Assembly: GCF_021699195.1 (NCBI RefSeq)
Contig: NZ_SSXE01000011.1
Coordinates: 27,429-91,428 of the forward strand
Length of the DNA: 64,000 bases
Direction of reading: 5' to 3'
Source of the DNA: Nonomuraea sp. MG754425
Lineage (GTDB): Bacteria > Actinomycetota > Actinomycetes > Streptosporangiales > Streptosporangiaceae
The stretch's first letter is position 1. Every line of letters starts with the position of its first letter. Position numbers and translations under genes: made by a program. Under the pieces are notes generated by a model. The model was not told the DNA's origin. It saw nothing but the letters and a program-made list of their open reading frames with translations, and searched no databases. Positions 52,804-62,700 of this stretch are shown here, piece by piece.

Positions 52804-55438
52804 GTCCGTGTCGGGGACGTGGCCGGCCGACGCCTGCGCCCGCTGGGCCGAGCGCACGCCGCAGGCCGTCGCCGTCGAGTGCCACGGCCGGAGCCTGACC
52901 TACCAGGAGCTGGACCGGGCCGCCGGTCTGGCGGCCGACCGGCTGGGCCGGGCCGGGGTGCCGCCCGGCGGCCTGGTCGCGCTGCCCGCGGAACGCGACC
53001 TGGAGACGGTCGCCGCGCTGCTCGGCATCCTGCGGGCGCGGTGCGCGTACCTGCCGCTGGACCAGGACGCCCCGCGCCGGCTGATCCTTGAGCAGGCCCG
53101 CCCGGACCTGGTGCTCGCCGACGCCGGCGACCTGGTCACGCTCGCCGGCGACCCGCGCGAGCCGCTCACGCCGGCGACCGGCGCCGCCGCGCCGAGGCCG
53201 GGACTGGCCTACGTGATGCCCACCTCCGGGTCAGGAGGCACGCTGAAGCTGGTGGAGGTGGGGCAGGCCGCCGTCCGGCACAACCTGCACGCCCTCGCCG
53301 CCGCGGTCGGCGGCATCACCCCGCACGACGCCTACCTGCACGTGGCCTCCTTCGCGTTCTCCTCCTCCGTGCGGCAACTGTTCCTGCCGCTGCTGTACGG
53401 GGCCCGCGTGGTCGTCGCGACGCCGCACCAGCGCCTGGACCCGCACGCGCTGCTGCGGCTGATCCGCGACAGCGGCGTGTCCGTCGCCGATCTGATCCCC
53501 TCGCTGCTGTCGGTGCTGCTCGACGCCGTGGACGGGCTGCCGCCACAGCAGGCCGGCGCGGCGCTCGGTGACCGCCTGCGGCTGCTGCTGCTCGCCAGCG
53601 AACCGCTGCCCGGCCCGCTCGTCGCGGCCTGGCGCGCCGCCTGCGGGCGGCCCGATCTGGCCATGTTCAACATGTACGGGCAGACCGAGACCGCCGGCAT
53701 CGTCTGCCTGCACCCCCTGGGCAGCGGTGATCACACGGCCCCGATCGTCCCGATCGGCACTGCGCTGCCGGGCGTCGAGATCGAGCTGCTCGACGCGGGA
53801 GCCGCGCCGGCCGGTGACGGCGCGGCCGAGATCGCCGTGGCGGGCCCGAGCCTCGCCCTCGGCTACCGGGGCGATCCCGCCATGACCGCCGACCGCTTCC
53901 CGCCCGGCCCCGGCCACGACGGCGGGCCCGTCCGGCGCTATCGGACCGGCGACCTGGGGCGCCTGGACGAGCACGGCGACCTCGCCTTCGCCGGCCGCGC
54001 GGACCGCCTGGTCAAGGTGAGCGGCAAGCGGGTCGATCTCGCGCAGATCGAGACGGCGCTGCGCGAGCACCCGGCGGTGGCGGAGGCCGCCGTGGTGCCA
54101 CTGCCCACCGAGCAGGGTCCCCGCCTGCTGGCCTTCGCCCGACTGCGCGACGGTCACCTGAGCCAGGACCTGTCCGACCGTCTGCGCCGGCTGCCGAACG
54201 GGCTGCGCATCATGGACCTGCACCGCGCGGAGTCCGACTTCATGTACGAGGAGATCTTCGAGCGGGAGATCTACCTGCGGCACGGCATCGGCCTGCCGGC
54301 AAACGCGTACGTCATCGACGCCGGCGCCAACGTCGGCCTGTTCGCCCTCAGCGTGGCCGCCCGCCACCCGGACGCCCGCGTCCTGGCCTTCGAGCCGGCG
54401 CTGCCCACCGCCGGCCTGCTCAGGGCGAACCTGCGCGCCAACGGCTGCCGTAACGTCACCGTCCGCGTCCAGGGGCTGAGCGATCACACCGGGACGGCGA
54501 CCCTGACGTGGTATCCGCACAGCACGGGCCTGTCCTCGGTGCACGCCGACAGCGCCGAGGAGCTGCAGACCCTGACCGCGATCATCGCCAACCAGGTCCG
54601 GCAGGACGCCCTCGCCGGCCGGGACGAACTGCACGGCCTGCTGGACGACCTGGCCGAGGCGAAGCTGGTCCAGCGCGCGCTGCCGTGCCGGCTGACGCGC
54701 CTCAGCGACGTCATCGACGCCGAGGGCATCGCCCGCGTCGACCTGCTGAAGATCGACGTGCAGAAGTCGGAGCTCGACCTGCTGTCCGGCATCGACGACC
54801 GGCACTGGGACCACATTCAGCAGATCGTCGCGGAGGTCCACGACATCGACGGGCGCCTCGCGGTCATGACCGGCCTGCTCACCCGGCGCGGCTACACCGT
54901 CGTCACCCGGCAGGACGAGATGTTCACCGGCTCCGCGCTGCACTATCTGTACGCGCGCCGCCCCGACGCCCCGCCGCCGGTCCCGGCGGCTCCCGACCGG
55001 CCCGGCACGAACGAGGTCACCGCGGTGTCCGATCGTCAGCTCGCCGCGCACCTGGCCGATCGCCTGCCCCCGCACGCGCGACCGGCCACGGTGACCATCC
55101 TCGACGACCTGCCCAGGACCACCAGCGGGAAGATCGATCGCGGCGCGCTCCTGCGGGACCTTCCGGCCGCGCCCGCCGCCGCGGACCGGCCCGCCGCCGG
55201 CCCGCTCGCCGCCGAGATCGCGACCGTGTGGGGCGACATCCTGGGCAAACCGGTCGGCGGCGGTGACGACTTCTTCGCCATCGGCGGCACGTCGCTGTCG
55301 GCCGCCCGGGTGATCACCCGCGTCCGCCGCCGCTACGACCTGCCGGACCTGCCGATCAGGACCCTCTTCGAAGCACCGGAACTCGACGCCTTCGCAGCCG
55401 CGGTGCACGACCTGCTGCCCCCGCGCGAGCTGCCATGA
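52796..55438 (+). CDS. NRPS protein: A domain interrupted by FkbM methyltransferase, carrier
   Basis: The 880-residue protein starts with an A domain (SLTYQELDRAAG, YVMPTSGSGGTLKLVEV, FNMYGQTETAGI, YRTGDLGRL, LVKVSGKRVDLAQIE). Between the A8 motif and the A10 motif TTSGKIDRGAL (about residue 776) lies an insert of 280 residues, an FkbM-type SAM methyltransferase with IDAGANVGLFALSVAA and LLKIDVQKSELDLL. A carrier domain with FFAIGGTSLSAARV (Ser about 830) ends the protein. The pocket motif is AFSSSVRQLF, so the Asp that binds the amino group is Ser; the substrate may lack an alpha-amine or be unusual. Confidence 0.88.
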   Translation: MAESVSGTWPADACARWAERTPQAVAVECHGRSLTYQELDRAAGLAADRLGRAGVPPGGLVALPAERDLETVAALLGILRARCAYLPLDQDAPRRLILEQARPDLVLADAGDLVTLAGDPREPLTPATGAAAPRPGLAYVMPTSGSGGTLKLVEVGQAAVRHNLHALAAAVGGITPHDAYLHVASFAFSSSVRQLFLPLLYGARVVVATPHQRLDPHALLRLIRDSGVSVADLIPSLLSVLLDAVDGLPPQQAGAALGDRLRLLLLASEPLPGPLVAAWRAACGRPDLAMFNMYGQTETAGIVCLHPLGSGDHTAPIVPIGTALPGVEIELLDAGAAPAGDGAAEIAVAGPSLALGYRGDPAMTADRFPPGPGHDGGPVRRYRTGDLGRLDEHGDLAFAGRADRLVKVSGKRVDLAQIETALREHPAVAEAAVVPLPTEQGPRLLAFARLRDGHLSQDLSDRLRRLPNGLRIMDLHRAESDFMYEEIFEREIYLRHGIGLPANAYVIDAGANVGLFALSVAARHPDARVLAFEPALPTAGLLRANLRANGCRNVTVRVQGLSDHTGTATLTWYPHSTGLSSVHADSAEELQTLTAIIANQVRQDALAGRDELHGLLDDLAEAKLVQRALPCRLTRLSDVIDAEGIARVDLLKIDVQKSELDLLSGIDDRHWDHIQQIVAEVHDIDGRLAVMTGLLTRRGYTVVTRQDEMFTGSALHYLYARRPDAPPPVPAAPDRPGTNEVTAVSDRQLAAHLADRLPPHARPATVTILDDLPRTTSGKIDRGALLRDLPAAPAAADRPAAGPLAAEIATVWGDILGKPVGGGDDFFAIGGTSLSAARVITRVRRRYDLPDLPIRTLFEAPELDAFAAAVHDLLPPRELP

Positions 55439-57129
55439 CCCCCAGCGAGAACGGACCCGACATGGACCTCGACGAGCGGCACGACCGGGCCGCGGCCGGC
55501 GGCGAAGCGGTCCGCACCCGCCCGCTGTCGCCGGGACAGCACGGCATCGCCCTCCAGCAGCGCGCCGCGCCCGGCAGCCCCGCTTTCAACGTCCCCGCCG
55601 CGCTGAGACTGACCGGCCCGCTGGACCAGGAGGCCCTGCGGCGCAGCCTCACCGACGTCGTCGCCCGGCACGACGTGCTGCGCACCACCTTCCCCGTCCA
55701 CGACGGGGAGAGCCGCACCCAGGCCGTGCACCCCGCGCGCCCCGTCGACCTGCCGGTCCACGACCTGCGGCACCTCCCGGCCGCGGAGCGCGACAGAGCG
55801 GCCTCGGCCATCCTGAACGCCGCCGCCGCCGTCCCCTTCGACCTGCGCGCCGAACCGGGACTGCGGTGCCTGCTGCTCACCGTGGCCGACCAGGAGCAGA
55901 TCTTCTTCTGGATGATGCACCACATCATCTGCGACGGCTGGTCGAAGAGCCTGTTCGCCGCCGAGCTGTCCCAGTCGTACGCCGCCCACCGCTCCGGGCG
56001 GCCCTCCCCGCCGGCCCCGCTGCCGGCGACGTACGGCGACTTCGTCACCTGGCAGCAGGATCGCGACCCGGCCGTGCTGAACGCCCATCTCGCCTACTGG
56101 CAGACCCAGCTCCACGGCGTCGGCGACCTGCCCGAGCTCCCGCTCACCCCGCACGTCCGCCGGCCCGCCGCCACCGGCGGCCTGGGCGCCGGCCTCGAAC
56201 TCGCCGTCGACGCCGGCACCTCCCGCGCGCTGGGCACGCTGGCCCGCCACGAACGCGCGACCGTGTTCATGGTCCTGCACGCCGCCCTGGCCGCCGTGAT
56301 CCGGCACGCCGGCGGGCAGAGCGACGTCATCGTCAACACCCCCTACGGCGAACGCCCGCCCGACTTCGAGTCGCTCATCGGCTTCTTCGTCAACGTGCTG
56401 CCGCTGCGCTTCCGCTTCACTGACGCCATGACCTTCCGCGACCTGCTCAGGCAGACGCGCGCCACCGCGCTCGACGCCTACGACCACAGCCAGGCTCCCT
56501 ACCACGAGGTGGTGCGGCGGCTCGCCCAGCTCCACGCGGGCCGCATCGGACCGCTGCCGCAGCTCTCCCTGGCCTTCGCCAACCTGCCCTACCAGGACGT
56601 GGAGCTGGACGGACTGCGCATCGAGCGCTTCCCGATCGACCGCGTCGACATCCGCTACCCGCTGGAACTGCACCTCTGGTCGGACGACGAGGGCGTCCTC
56701 GCCGGCCGGCTGCTGCACCGCACCGACACGATCGACGCCCGGACCGCGCACGACCTGGCCCGTGCCTATCAGGACGCCCTGCGCATCGTCGCCGCCGAGC
56801 CGGACCTGCCGATCCGCGACTGGGACCTGCCCGTGCCGGACCTGCGGCCCGCCCCCGCCCCGCCCACCTCCGTGGACGCCGGCCAGGGCGCCGGCCCCCC
56901 GGCGCTGTCCGCGACCGAGGAGACGCTGTACGGCATCTGGGCCGACCTGCTGCACACCGACGACATCGAGCCGGACGCGAGCTTCCTGCACCTCGGCGGG
57001 CACTCCCTGCTGGTGGCCCTGATGGTGGCTCAGGTCCGTGAGACGTTCGCGATCGAGCTGCCCGTCTCCGTGGTCTACGAGGATCCCACCCTGAAAGGGG
57101 TGGCCGCCGCGATCGACACCCGGACGTGA
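55435..57129 (+). CDS. NRPS protein: condensation and carrier domains
   Basis: The 564-residue protein has a complete C domain: RPLSPGQHGIALQQ, RHDVLRTTF, catalytic MHHIICDGWSKSLF (His 163, Asp 167), YGDFVTWQQ and IGFFVNVLPLR. The sequence fits the LCL type that joins two L-configured donors. After a Pro-rich linker comes a carrier domain with FLHLGGHSLLVAL (Ser about 523). There is no A domain, so the carrier must be loaded by another protein of the cluster. The start overlaps the upstream stop (ATGA). Confidence 0.9.
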   Translation: MTPSENGPDMDLDERHDRAAAGGEAVRTRPLSPGQHGIALQQRAAPGSPAFNVPAALRLTGPLDQEALRRSLTDVVARHDVLRTTFPVHDGESRTQAVHPARPVDLPVHDLRHLPAAERDRAASAILNAAAAVPFDLRAEPGLRCLLLTVADQEQIFFWMMHHIICDGWSKSLFAAELSQSYAAHRSGRPSPPAPLPATYGDFVTWQQDRDPAVLNAHLAYWQTQLHGVGDLPELPLTPHVRRPAATGGLGAGLELAVDAGTSRALGTLARHERATVFMVLHAALAAVIRHAGGQSDVIVNTPYGERPPDFESLIGFFVNVLPLRFRFTDAMTFRDLLRQTRATALDAYDHSQAPYHEVVRRLAQLHAGRIGPLPQLSLAFANLPYQDVELDGLRIERFPIDRVDIRYPLELHLWSDDEGVLAGRLLHRTDTIDARTAHDLARAYQDALRIVAAEPDLPIRDWDLPVPDLRPAPAPPTSVDAGQGAGPPALSATEETLYGIWADLLHTDDIEPDASFLHLGGHSLLVALMVAQVRETFAIELPVSVVYEDPTLKGVAAAIDTRT

Positions 57130-57220
57130 CGGTGGGCGGGAGACACCCCCGCGCAGCCGTACCCCCGTCCATCCCATCCGTCCAATCCCATCCGCCCACG
57201 CGCCTGATCGGACACCGCAC

Positions 57221-58072
57221 ATGACCCCTGACGTCACCGCCCGACCCGCCACCGCCGCGGCGTACCCGCTCGTCGAGGACTTCCTCACCCGCTACGAGCA
57301 GGGCCCCGGAGCGCTGGACGAGTTCACCGGCGTGCCCGAGACCGACCTCGCCCCCACCCTCGACCGCATGCGGGTGCTGGAGCGGCCCTTCGCCGTCGCC
57401 ACGATCGACGACTTCCTGCCCGAGCGCCTCTACCAGGACGTCCTGCGCGACTGGCCGGCGGCCGACGCCTTCGCCGCCGTCACCGGGCTGCCGGGCGCCG
57501 CCCCGACCGCCTACATCGGCGAACGCAGGCAGCGCATCGTCGACAACGCGCTGGCCGGCGACGGCCTGGCCGGCGACACCTGGCTGCGCCTGCGACTGGC
57601 CCTGCGCCATCCCCGGTTCGTCCGCGGCCTGTTCACCCGGTTCGCCGGCACCGTCGAGCGCAACCTCGCCGCACCCGACCTGAGCGGCCTCGACACCGCC
57701 AACTTCAAGCTGTACGCCAACCTCGACGCCGGCGTCAGCGACGCGCTGGGCGCGCACGTCGACGCCCTGCCCAAGCTGCTGACCATCGTGGTCTACCTCG
57801 ACCTGAAGGGCGCGGTCACCCCCGACAGCGCCACCCGCTGGGGGACCGCGTTGTACCCGGCGCAGGCCGGCGACGTCCAGCCGCTCACCTTCACCTCCAA
57901 CGCCGACCACCAGGCGGTCCACCAGCTCGGCTTCGCGCCCAACCGGGCGTTCGTCATGCCCAACGCCCCCGATGCCCTGCACGGCGTCCTCGGCGGGGAG
58001 CCGGGCGTCCAGCGACGGACCTTGATGTGCGGCTACTGGCTGACCCGGCCCCCCGCGCCGGCCGCCTCCTGA
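57221..58072 (+). CDS. 2OG-Fe(II) oxygenase (prolyl-hydroxylase-like)
   Basis: The 283-residue protein has the double-stranded-helix fold with the metal pair in LGAHVDALPKLLTIVVYLD (His 179, Asp 181), the later His in APDALHGVLGG (about 253) and Arg in VQRRTLMCGYW. It differs from the TauD-type enzyme in the same cluster and fits the P4H-like 2OG-Fe(II) group, which often hydroxylates free amino acids or small peptides. The 91 bases before it are the longest gap inside the cluster, so a promoter or processing site may be here. No strong ribosome-binding site is seen. Confidence 0.8.
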   Translation: MTPDVTARPATAAAYPLVEDFLTRYEQGPGALDEFTGVPETDLAPTLDRMRVLERPFAVATIDDFLPERLYQDVLRDWPAADAFAAVTGLPGAAPTAYIGERRQRIVDNALAGDGLAGDTWLRLRLALRHPRFVRGLFTRFAGTVERNLAAPDLSGLDTANFKLYANLDAGVSDALGAHVDALPKLLTIVVYLDLKGAVTPDSATRWGTALYPAQAGDVQPLTFTSNADHQAVHQLGFAPNRAFVMPNAPDALHGVLGGEPGVQRRTLMCGYWLTRPPAPAAS

Positions 58073-58114
58073 GGCGGTTCCCGTTCCGAGCGCCGAAGGA
58101 GGCGAGCAGCAGCC

Positions 58115-59461
58115 ATGACCGGCAACGCCGACGAACGCCTGACGGCCGTCGAAGCGGACCGCCGCGGCACCGCCCGGGTCCTGTCCGCCGTCCAGCTCGC
58201 GATCCTCAGCGCCCAGGCCAGGGCCGGCGATCCCAGCGCCTACACGATGCTCAGTTCCGTACGCGCCCGCGGCCTGCCCTCCTGGGCCGCGCTGCTCGAC
58301 GCGGCCCGCGCGACGCTGACCCGCCACGACGTCTTCGCCTGGCGGCTGGACCTGGACTCCGCCTTCGAGATCGAGGTCCGCGCCGAACCCGGCTCGGGCG
58401 TCCCTGCCTTCGTCATCGAACAGGCCGACATGTCGAGCCTCAGCCCGGCGGAAGCGGACCAGGCCGTGGCCGAGCGGCTGGGCGCGGAACGCCGCCGGGT
58501 CGTCAACCTGTTCGACCCCGACACCCCGTACACCCGGCTGATCGTCTTCCGGCTGCCCTCCGCCGAGCCGTCCGGCGGTCACGAGGCCGTCTGCACCCTG
58601 GTCACCCATCACGTCCTGCTCGACGAGCACGCCACCGACCTGCTGTGGAGCGAGATGTTCCGGCGGATCGCGCAGCGGGCTGTCCCCGAGCAGCACGACC
58701 GGCGGTACGCGCGCTGGGCCGCCGCCGGCCTCGCCCCCGACGCGCGGGAGGCCGCCCGGCGGGCCGCCCAGGAGATCGCCCGGCACCTGCGCGCCGGCGG
58801 GCTCGGCACCCTGCCCAGCACGTCGCCCGCCACGACCGGGCCTCCGGCGGCCCCCGAGCCGCCGCTGCGCTTCGCCCTCCCGGAGTCCTTGAGCACCGCG
58901 GCCGCCGCCAGGGCCGCGGACCTGGCCGTCCCCGTCGCCGCCGTCTATGGGACCGCGCTGTCGGAGACGCTCGCCGCCCGCGCCCGCCCGCCCCGGCTGG
59001 CGCTGCACGTTCCCATGACCCGCCGCACCGGCGCGGCCGACGCCGACGTCGTCGGCTGCTACGTCGCCTTCGTCCCGGTACTCGCCCAGGCCCCTGATCC
59101 GGCGCTGACGCCACGGCAGGCGATCGGCCGCTGGCAGCGCTCCCTCACCTTCGCCGCCGACCGCGCGCATGCCTCGCTGACCGAGGTCGAGACCGCGCTG
59201 GGCGGCGGCCCCGCGCAGGCGGTGCTGTCGTTCGAGAACCGCCACGCGCACCGGCGGACCGGCCCCGTCCGCTGGACGCCGCTGCCTCCTCCCGACAGCG
59301 CCGCCAAGGCGGACGTGACGGTGTTCCTGGCCCCGGCGTCCGCCGGTCACACCGGTGACGGGCGGATCGTCTGGAGGGCCGGAGCGAGTGACCCCGCGGC
59401 GGCCGGCCGCCTCGTCGCCGATTTCCTCGACCGTGCCCAGGCTTTGAGCGCACCGGCGTGA
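58115..59461 (+). CDS. Free-standing condensation domain protein
   Basis: The 448-residue protein is a single C-domain-like enzyme. Its catalytic motif reads CTLVTHHVLLDEHATDL, with both His and the Asp kept but Gly changed to Glu. The second half has GCYVAFVPVLAQ, equivalent to the GFFVN-type motif, and AVLSFENRH. Free-standing C domains can make ester or amide bonds to a partner held on a free carrier, and a carrier gene follows directly. A GGAGG-like GAAGGAGG lies upstream. Confidence 0.82.
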   Translation: MTGNADERLTAVEADRRGTARVLSAVQLAILSAQARAGDPSAYTMLSSVRARGLPSWAALLDAARATLTRHDVFAWRLDLDSAFEIEVRAEPGSGVPAFVIEQADMSSLSPAEADQAVAERLGAERRRVVNLFDPDTPYTRLIVFRLPSAEPSGGHEAVCTLVTHHVLLDEHATDLLWSEMFRRIAQRAVPEQHDRRYARWAAAGLAPDAREAARRAAQEIARHLRAGGLGTLPSTSPATTGPPAAPEPPLRFALPESLSTAAAARAADLAVPVAAVYGTALSETLAARARPPRLALHVPMTRRTGAADADVVGCYVAFVPVLAQAPDPALTPRQAIGRWQRSLTFAADRAHASLTEVETALGGGPAQAVLSFENRHAHRRTGPVRWTPLPPPDSAAKADVTVFLAPASAGHTGDGRIVWRAGASDPAAAGRLVADFLDRAQALSAPA

Positions 59462-59489
59462 CCGTCCCCGCCTTTCACGACAAGGAGCA

Positions 59490-59795
59490 GTGACCATCGA
59501 CACCCCCACGACCCCGATGGCCGCCGGGCCCGGCGGCGACCGCTTCCGGGGCACGGACGACCCGATGACCCGGCGCGTCAGCGAGATCTGCGGCGTCATC
59601 GTCATCGCCGACCTGCCCCCCGACGACGATCTCCTCAGCCATGGGCTGACCAGCATCCAGATCGTCCGCATCATCGGCGCGCTCTTCCGCGAGTACCGCG
59701 TCTCCCTCGACCCGGTGGACGTCTACGACCACCCCACGGCCCGCCGGCTGGCCGCCCTGATCCGCGAGCGCACGGGGCACGGCACCGGTGACTGA
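59490..59795 (+). CDS. Free-standing acyl/peptidyl carrier protein
   Basis: The 101-residue protein has a carrier-domain core: VIADLPPDDDLLSHGLTSIQIVRII, in which the Ser of GLTS is the site for the phosphopantetheine arm, followed by the helix pattern YRVSLDPVDVYDHPTARRLAALI. The first 25 residues are a flexible lead. It starts at a GTG closely preceded by AAGGAG. As a separate carrier it is a natural partner for the free C domain before it and for the A domain of the protein at 47.4-50.6 kb, whose own carrier lacks the Ser. Confidence 0.85.
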   Translation: MTIDTPTTPMAAGPGGDRFRGTDDPMTRRVSEICGVIVIADLPPDDDLLSHGLTSIQIVRIIGALFREYRVSLDPVDVYDHPTARRLAALIRERTGHGTGD

Positions 59796-62700
59796 ACCCG
59801 CCGCCGGGGGCATCGCGCCCCATCCCGCCCAGCAACGGCTGCTGGCCGGCCGGGCCGCCGCCCACGGCGGGCCGGCCTGCACCAGCGCCTTCCAGATCTC
59901 CGGAGCCCTGGACGAGCAGCGCCTGGCCGCCGCCTACGTCCAAGCGCTGAGCGGCTTCGACGCGCTGCGGCTGCGCTGGCGCGGTGACATGCCCGGCGGC
60001 TCCTGGCAGGTGGGGTCCACGCCCCGCTTCCGGCTGCGCCGCGCCGACCTGCGCCCGTCGGGACCGCCGGCGGCAGGGCGGCCCGGCCCCGCCCTGCCCG
60101 ACCGGCTGGAGGAGCACGCGGCGGCGGCGTTCGACCTGCGGCACGGGCCGCTCGGCACGGTGCACATCTGGCGGGTCCACGACGACCGGTGGGTCGTCCT
60201 GGAGGTCTTCGACCACGTCGTGGCGGACGGCCGATCGCTGGCCCTGCTGCACGAGGCCGTGGCCGCCTGCTACGACGACATGGCCCCCGGCGTTCACCCC
60301 GCCGCCGGAAGCCCCGCCGCCGCCTCCTACGCGGCGGTGCTGTCGGCCACGCGGCCCGACACCGGGAGCCCCGCCTACTGGAAGGACGCCTTCGCCGGGT
60401 TCGACCCGGCCACGCCGCCCCCCGCCGCCGGCGGCGCGGCGCAGTGGCGGCTGAGCCTGCCGCCGGACCGTGCCGCGCGGCTCCGGGCCGCCGCCGGCAA
60501 GCTGGGCGCCACCATGGCCGGCGCCCTCCTGGCCGCGCACGCGCACGCCGTCGCCCGCCATCTGGGCACCGGCGACATCAGCACGGAGGTGGCGGTCGAC
60601 ACCAGGGACGTCGGCGCGCTGCGGACGTTCGGCCAGCTCACCGCCCTGCTGCCGGTACGGGTGCGGCACGACTGGGCCCGTCCCGTCGGCCGGCAGGCCG
60701 CCGCCGTCACCCGCGACCTGCTCCTGCTCCGCCGGCACGCCGTCGTCGGCTTCGACGTCCTGGACGGTCTGGGCGTGCCCCTGAGCGCCGGCCGGAGTGA
60801 CGCGACCGCCTTCATCATGCAGCCCTTCACCGCCGCCCCGCTCACCCTGCCGGACGCCGAGGTCACCGCGATCACCCTCCGCAGCACCGACCAGGTCGCG
60901 GGCCTGACCACGGTGGCCCGCGAGCAACCCGACGGAGGCGTGCACCTGCACCTGCGCACCGGGCCCGCCGGCCCGCTGTCCCCGCTCGTCGCCAGTGTCG
61001 GCGAGACGATGGACGCCACGCTCGCCGGGCTGGAGTGCGATCCGGGCGTACGGTGCGGGGGCGACGAACTGCTGCCGCCGTCGGCGCGGGCGCGCGTCAC
61101 GGCGCTCGCGACGCCGAGCCCGCCGCACCCGTTCGCGCCGCCGGAGGACGACATCGTGCGGAGCCTGGCCGCCGCCGGCACACGGACCGTGCTCGTGGAC
61201 GATCGCGCCCACAGCGCGCGGGATCTTCTCGCCCGCGTCCACGACCTCGCGGGCCGGCTCCGCGCGGCCGGCGTCGGTCACGGGGACCTCGTGGTGGTGG
61301 ACGGCCCGGCCACCTTCGACCGCATCGCCGCGTTCGTCGCCGTCCTGCGGCTCGGCGCCGTCTACACCCCGGCGGAGCCGCCCGCGGCGGCCTCGACGCC
61401 CGTCGCCGCCCGGCTCACCGCCGACGGCCTCGAAGCCGCCTGCTCCGGCGGCCCGGCGGGCCCGCGCCCACCTCTCGGTCCCGGCTCCCCCGCGTACGTC
61501 ATCTTCACCTCCGGCTCGACCGGCGTGCCCAAAGGCGTGCTGGTCAGCCGGGACGCCCTCAACAACCTGGTACGGGGAGAGGCCGGCCGCTACGGCATCT
61601 CCGCCGGCAGCCGGATGTTGCTGATCGCGCCTCCCACGACCGACCCGTGGATCTGCCACGTGACGACCGCCCTGCTCACCGGCGCGACCCTGGTGCACAC
61701 GGACCCCGTCGGCGGCCCGCCGCTGGCCGAGCGGATGCGCGCCCAGGAGGTCACCCACGCCTTCCTGCCCGCCATGCTGTTCCGGCTCCTCGCCGGCGAG
61801 CGCCTGCCCACCCTGCGCATGATCGCCACCGCCGGGGACTCCTGCGTCGCGTCCGACGTGCGGGCCTTTCCCGGCGCCCGGGTGTTCAACATCTACGGGC
61901 CCACGGAGGCCACCGTCACCGCCGTCGTGGCCGAACTGCGCGACCCCGCCGACCCCGTGCCCATCGGCCGGGCGATCCGCGGCCTGGGCGCGCGCGTGGT
62001 CATCGACCGCGCGGCCGGCGCGCCGCCGGGCGTGCCCGGCGAACTCATGCTGTCGGGGGCGGGCGTCGCCCTCGGCTACCTCGGCGACGAACCGCTGACG
62101 CGGCGCTCGTTCGGCGCCGACCCGTTCGGCTCGGCCGAGCGCGTCTACCACACCGGCGACGTGGCCTGGCTCACGCAGGACGGGCAGTTCGTCGTGAGCG
62201 GCCGCCTGGATCGCGAGGTCAAGGTGCGCGGCATCCGGGTGCAGCCGCAGGCGGTCGAGGCCGCCGCCCGCGCCGGCGGGCTGTGCGCCGACGCGCATCT
62301 CGCCGCCGAACGCTTCGAGGCCGGCCGGACCGTCCTGACGCTGTACGTCCAGGGCTGCGCCGACGTCGCCGCGCTGCGCCGGGCGCTGCGCGATCGGGTG
62401 CCGGCCGCCGCGCAACCCCATCACCTCGTGGCCCTGGACGTCCTGCCCCGCCGGGCGAACGGCCAGGTGGACGAGGCGGCGCTGCCACGCGACCACCTGC
62501 CTTCCCCGCCCACCGCCACGGCCGGTCGCGACGCGGCGGGGCCGCGGGCGGACGACGTGCTCGGCCGCTGCTGGGCCGAGGCCGTCGGGGCCGCCCCCGG
62601 CCCCGACGACTCCTTCTTCGAGCAGGGCGGCGACTCCCTGACGGTGCTGCGGTTCGTCCGCCTCGCCCGCGCCGCGGGGCTGGATCTCACGCCCGCCGAC

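Noticed and set aside
56447..59674. Minus-strand open frame of about 1,075 codons
   Set aside because: It is opposite the C-carrier, oxygenase, free C and carrier genes, all of which have clear catalytic motifs. Antisense shadow.
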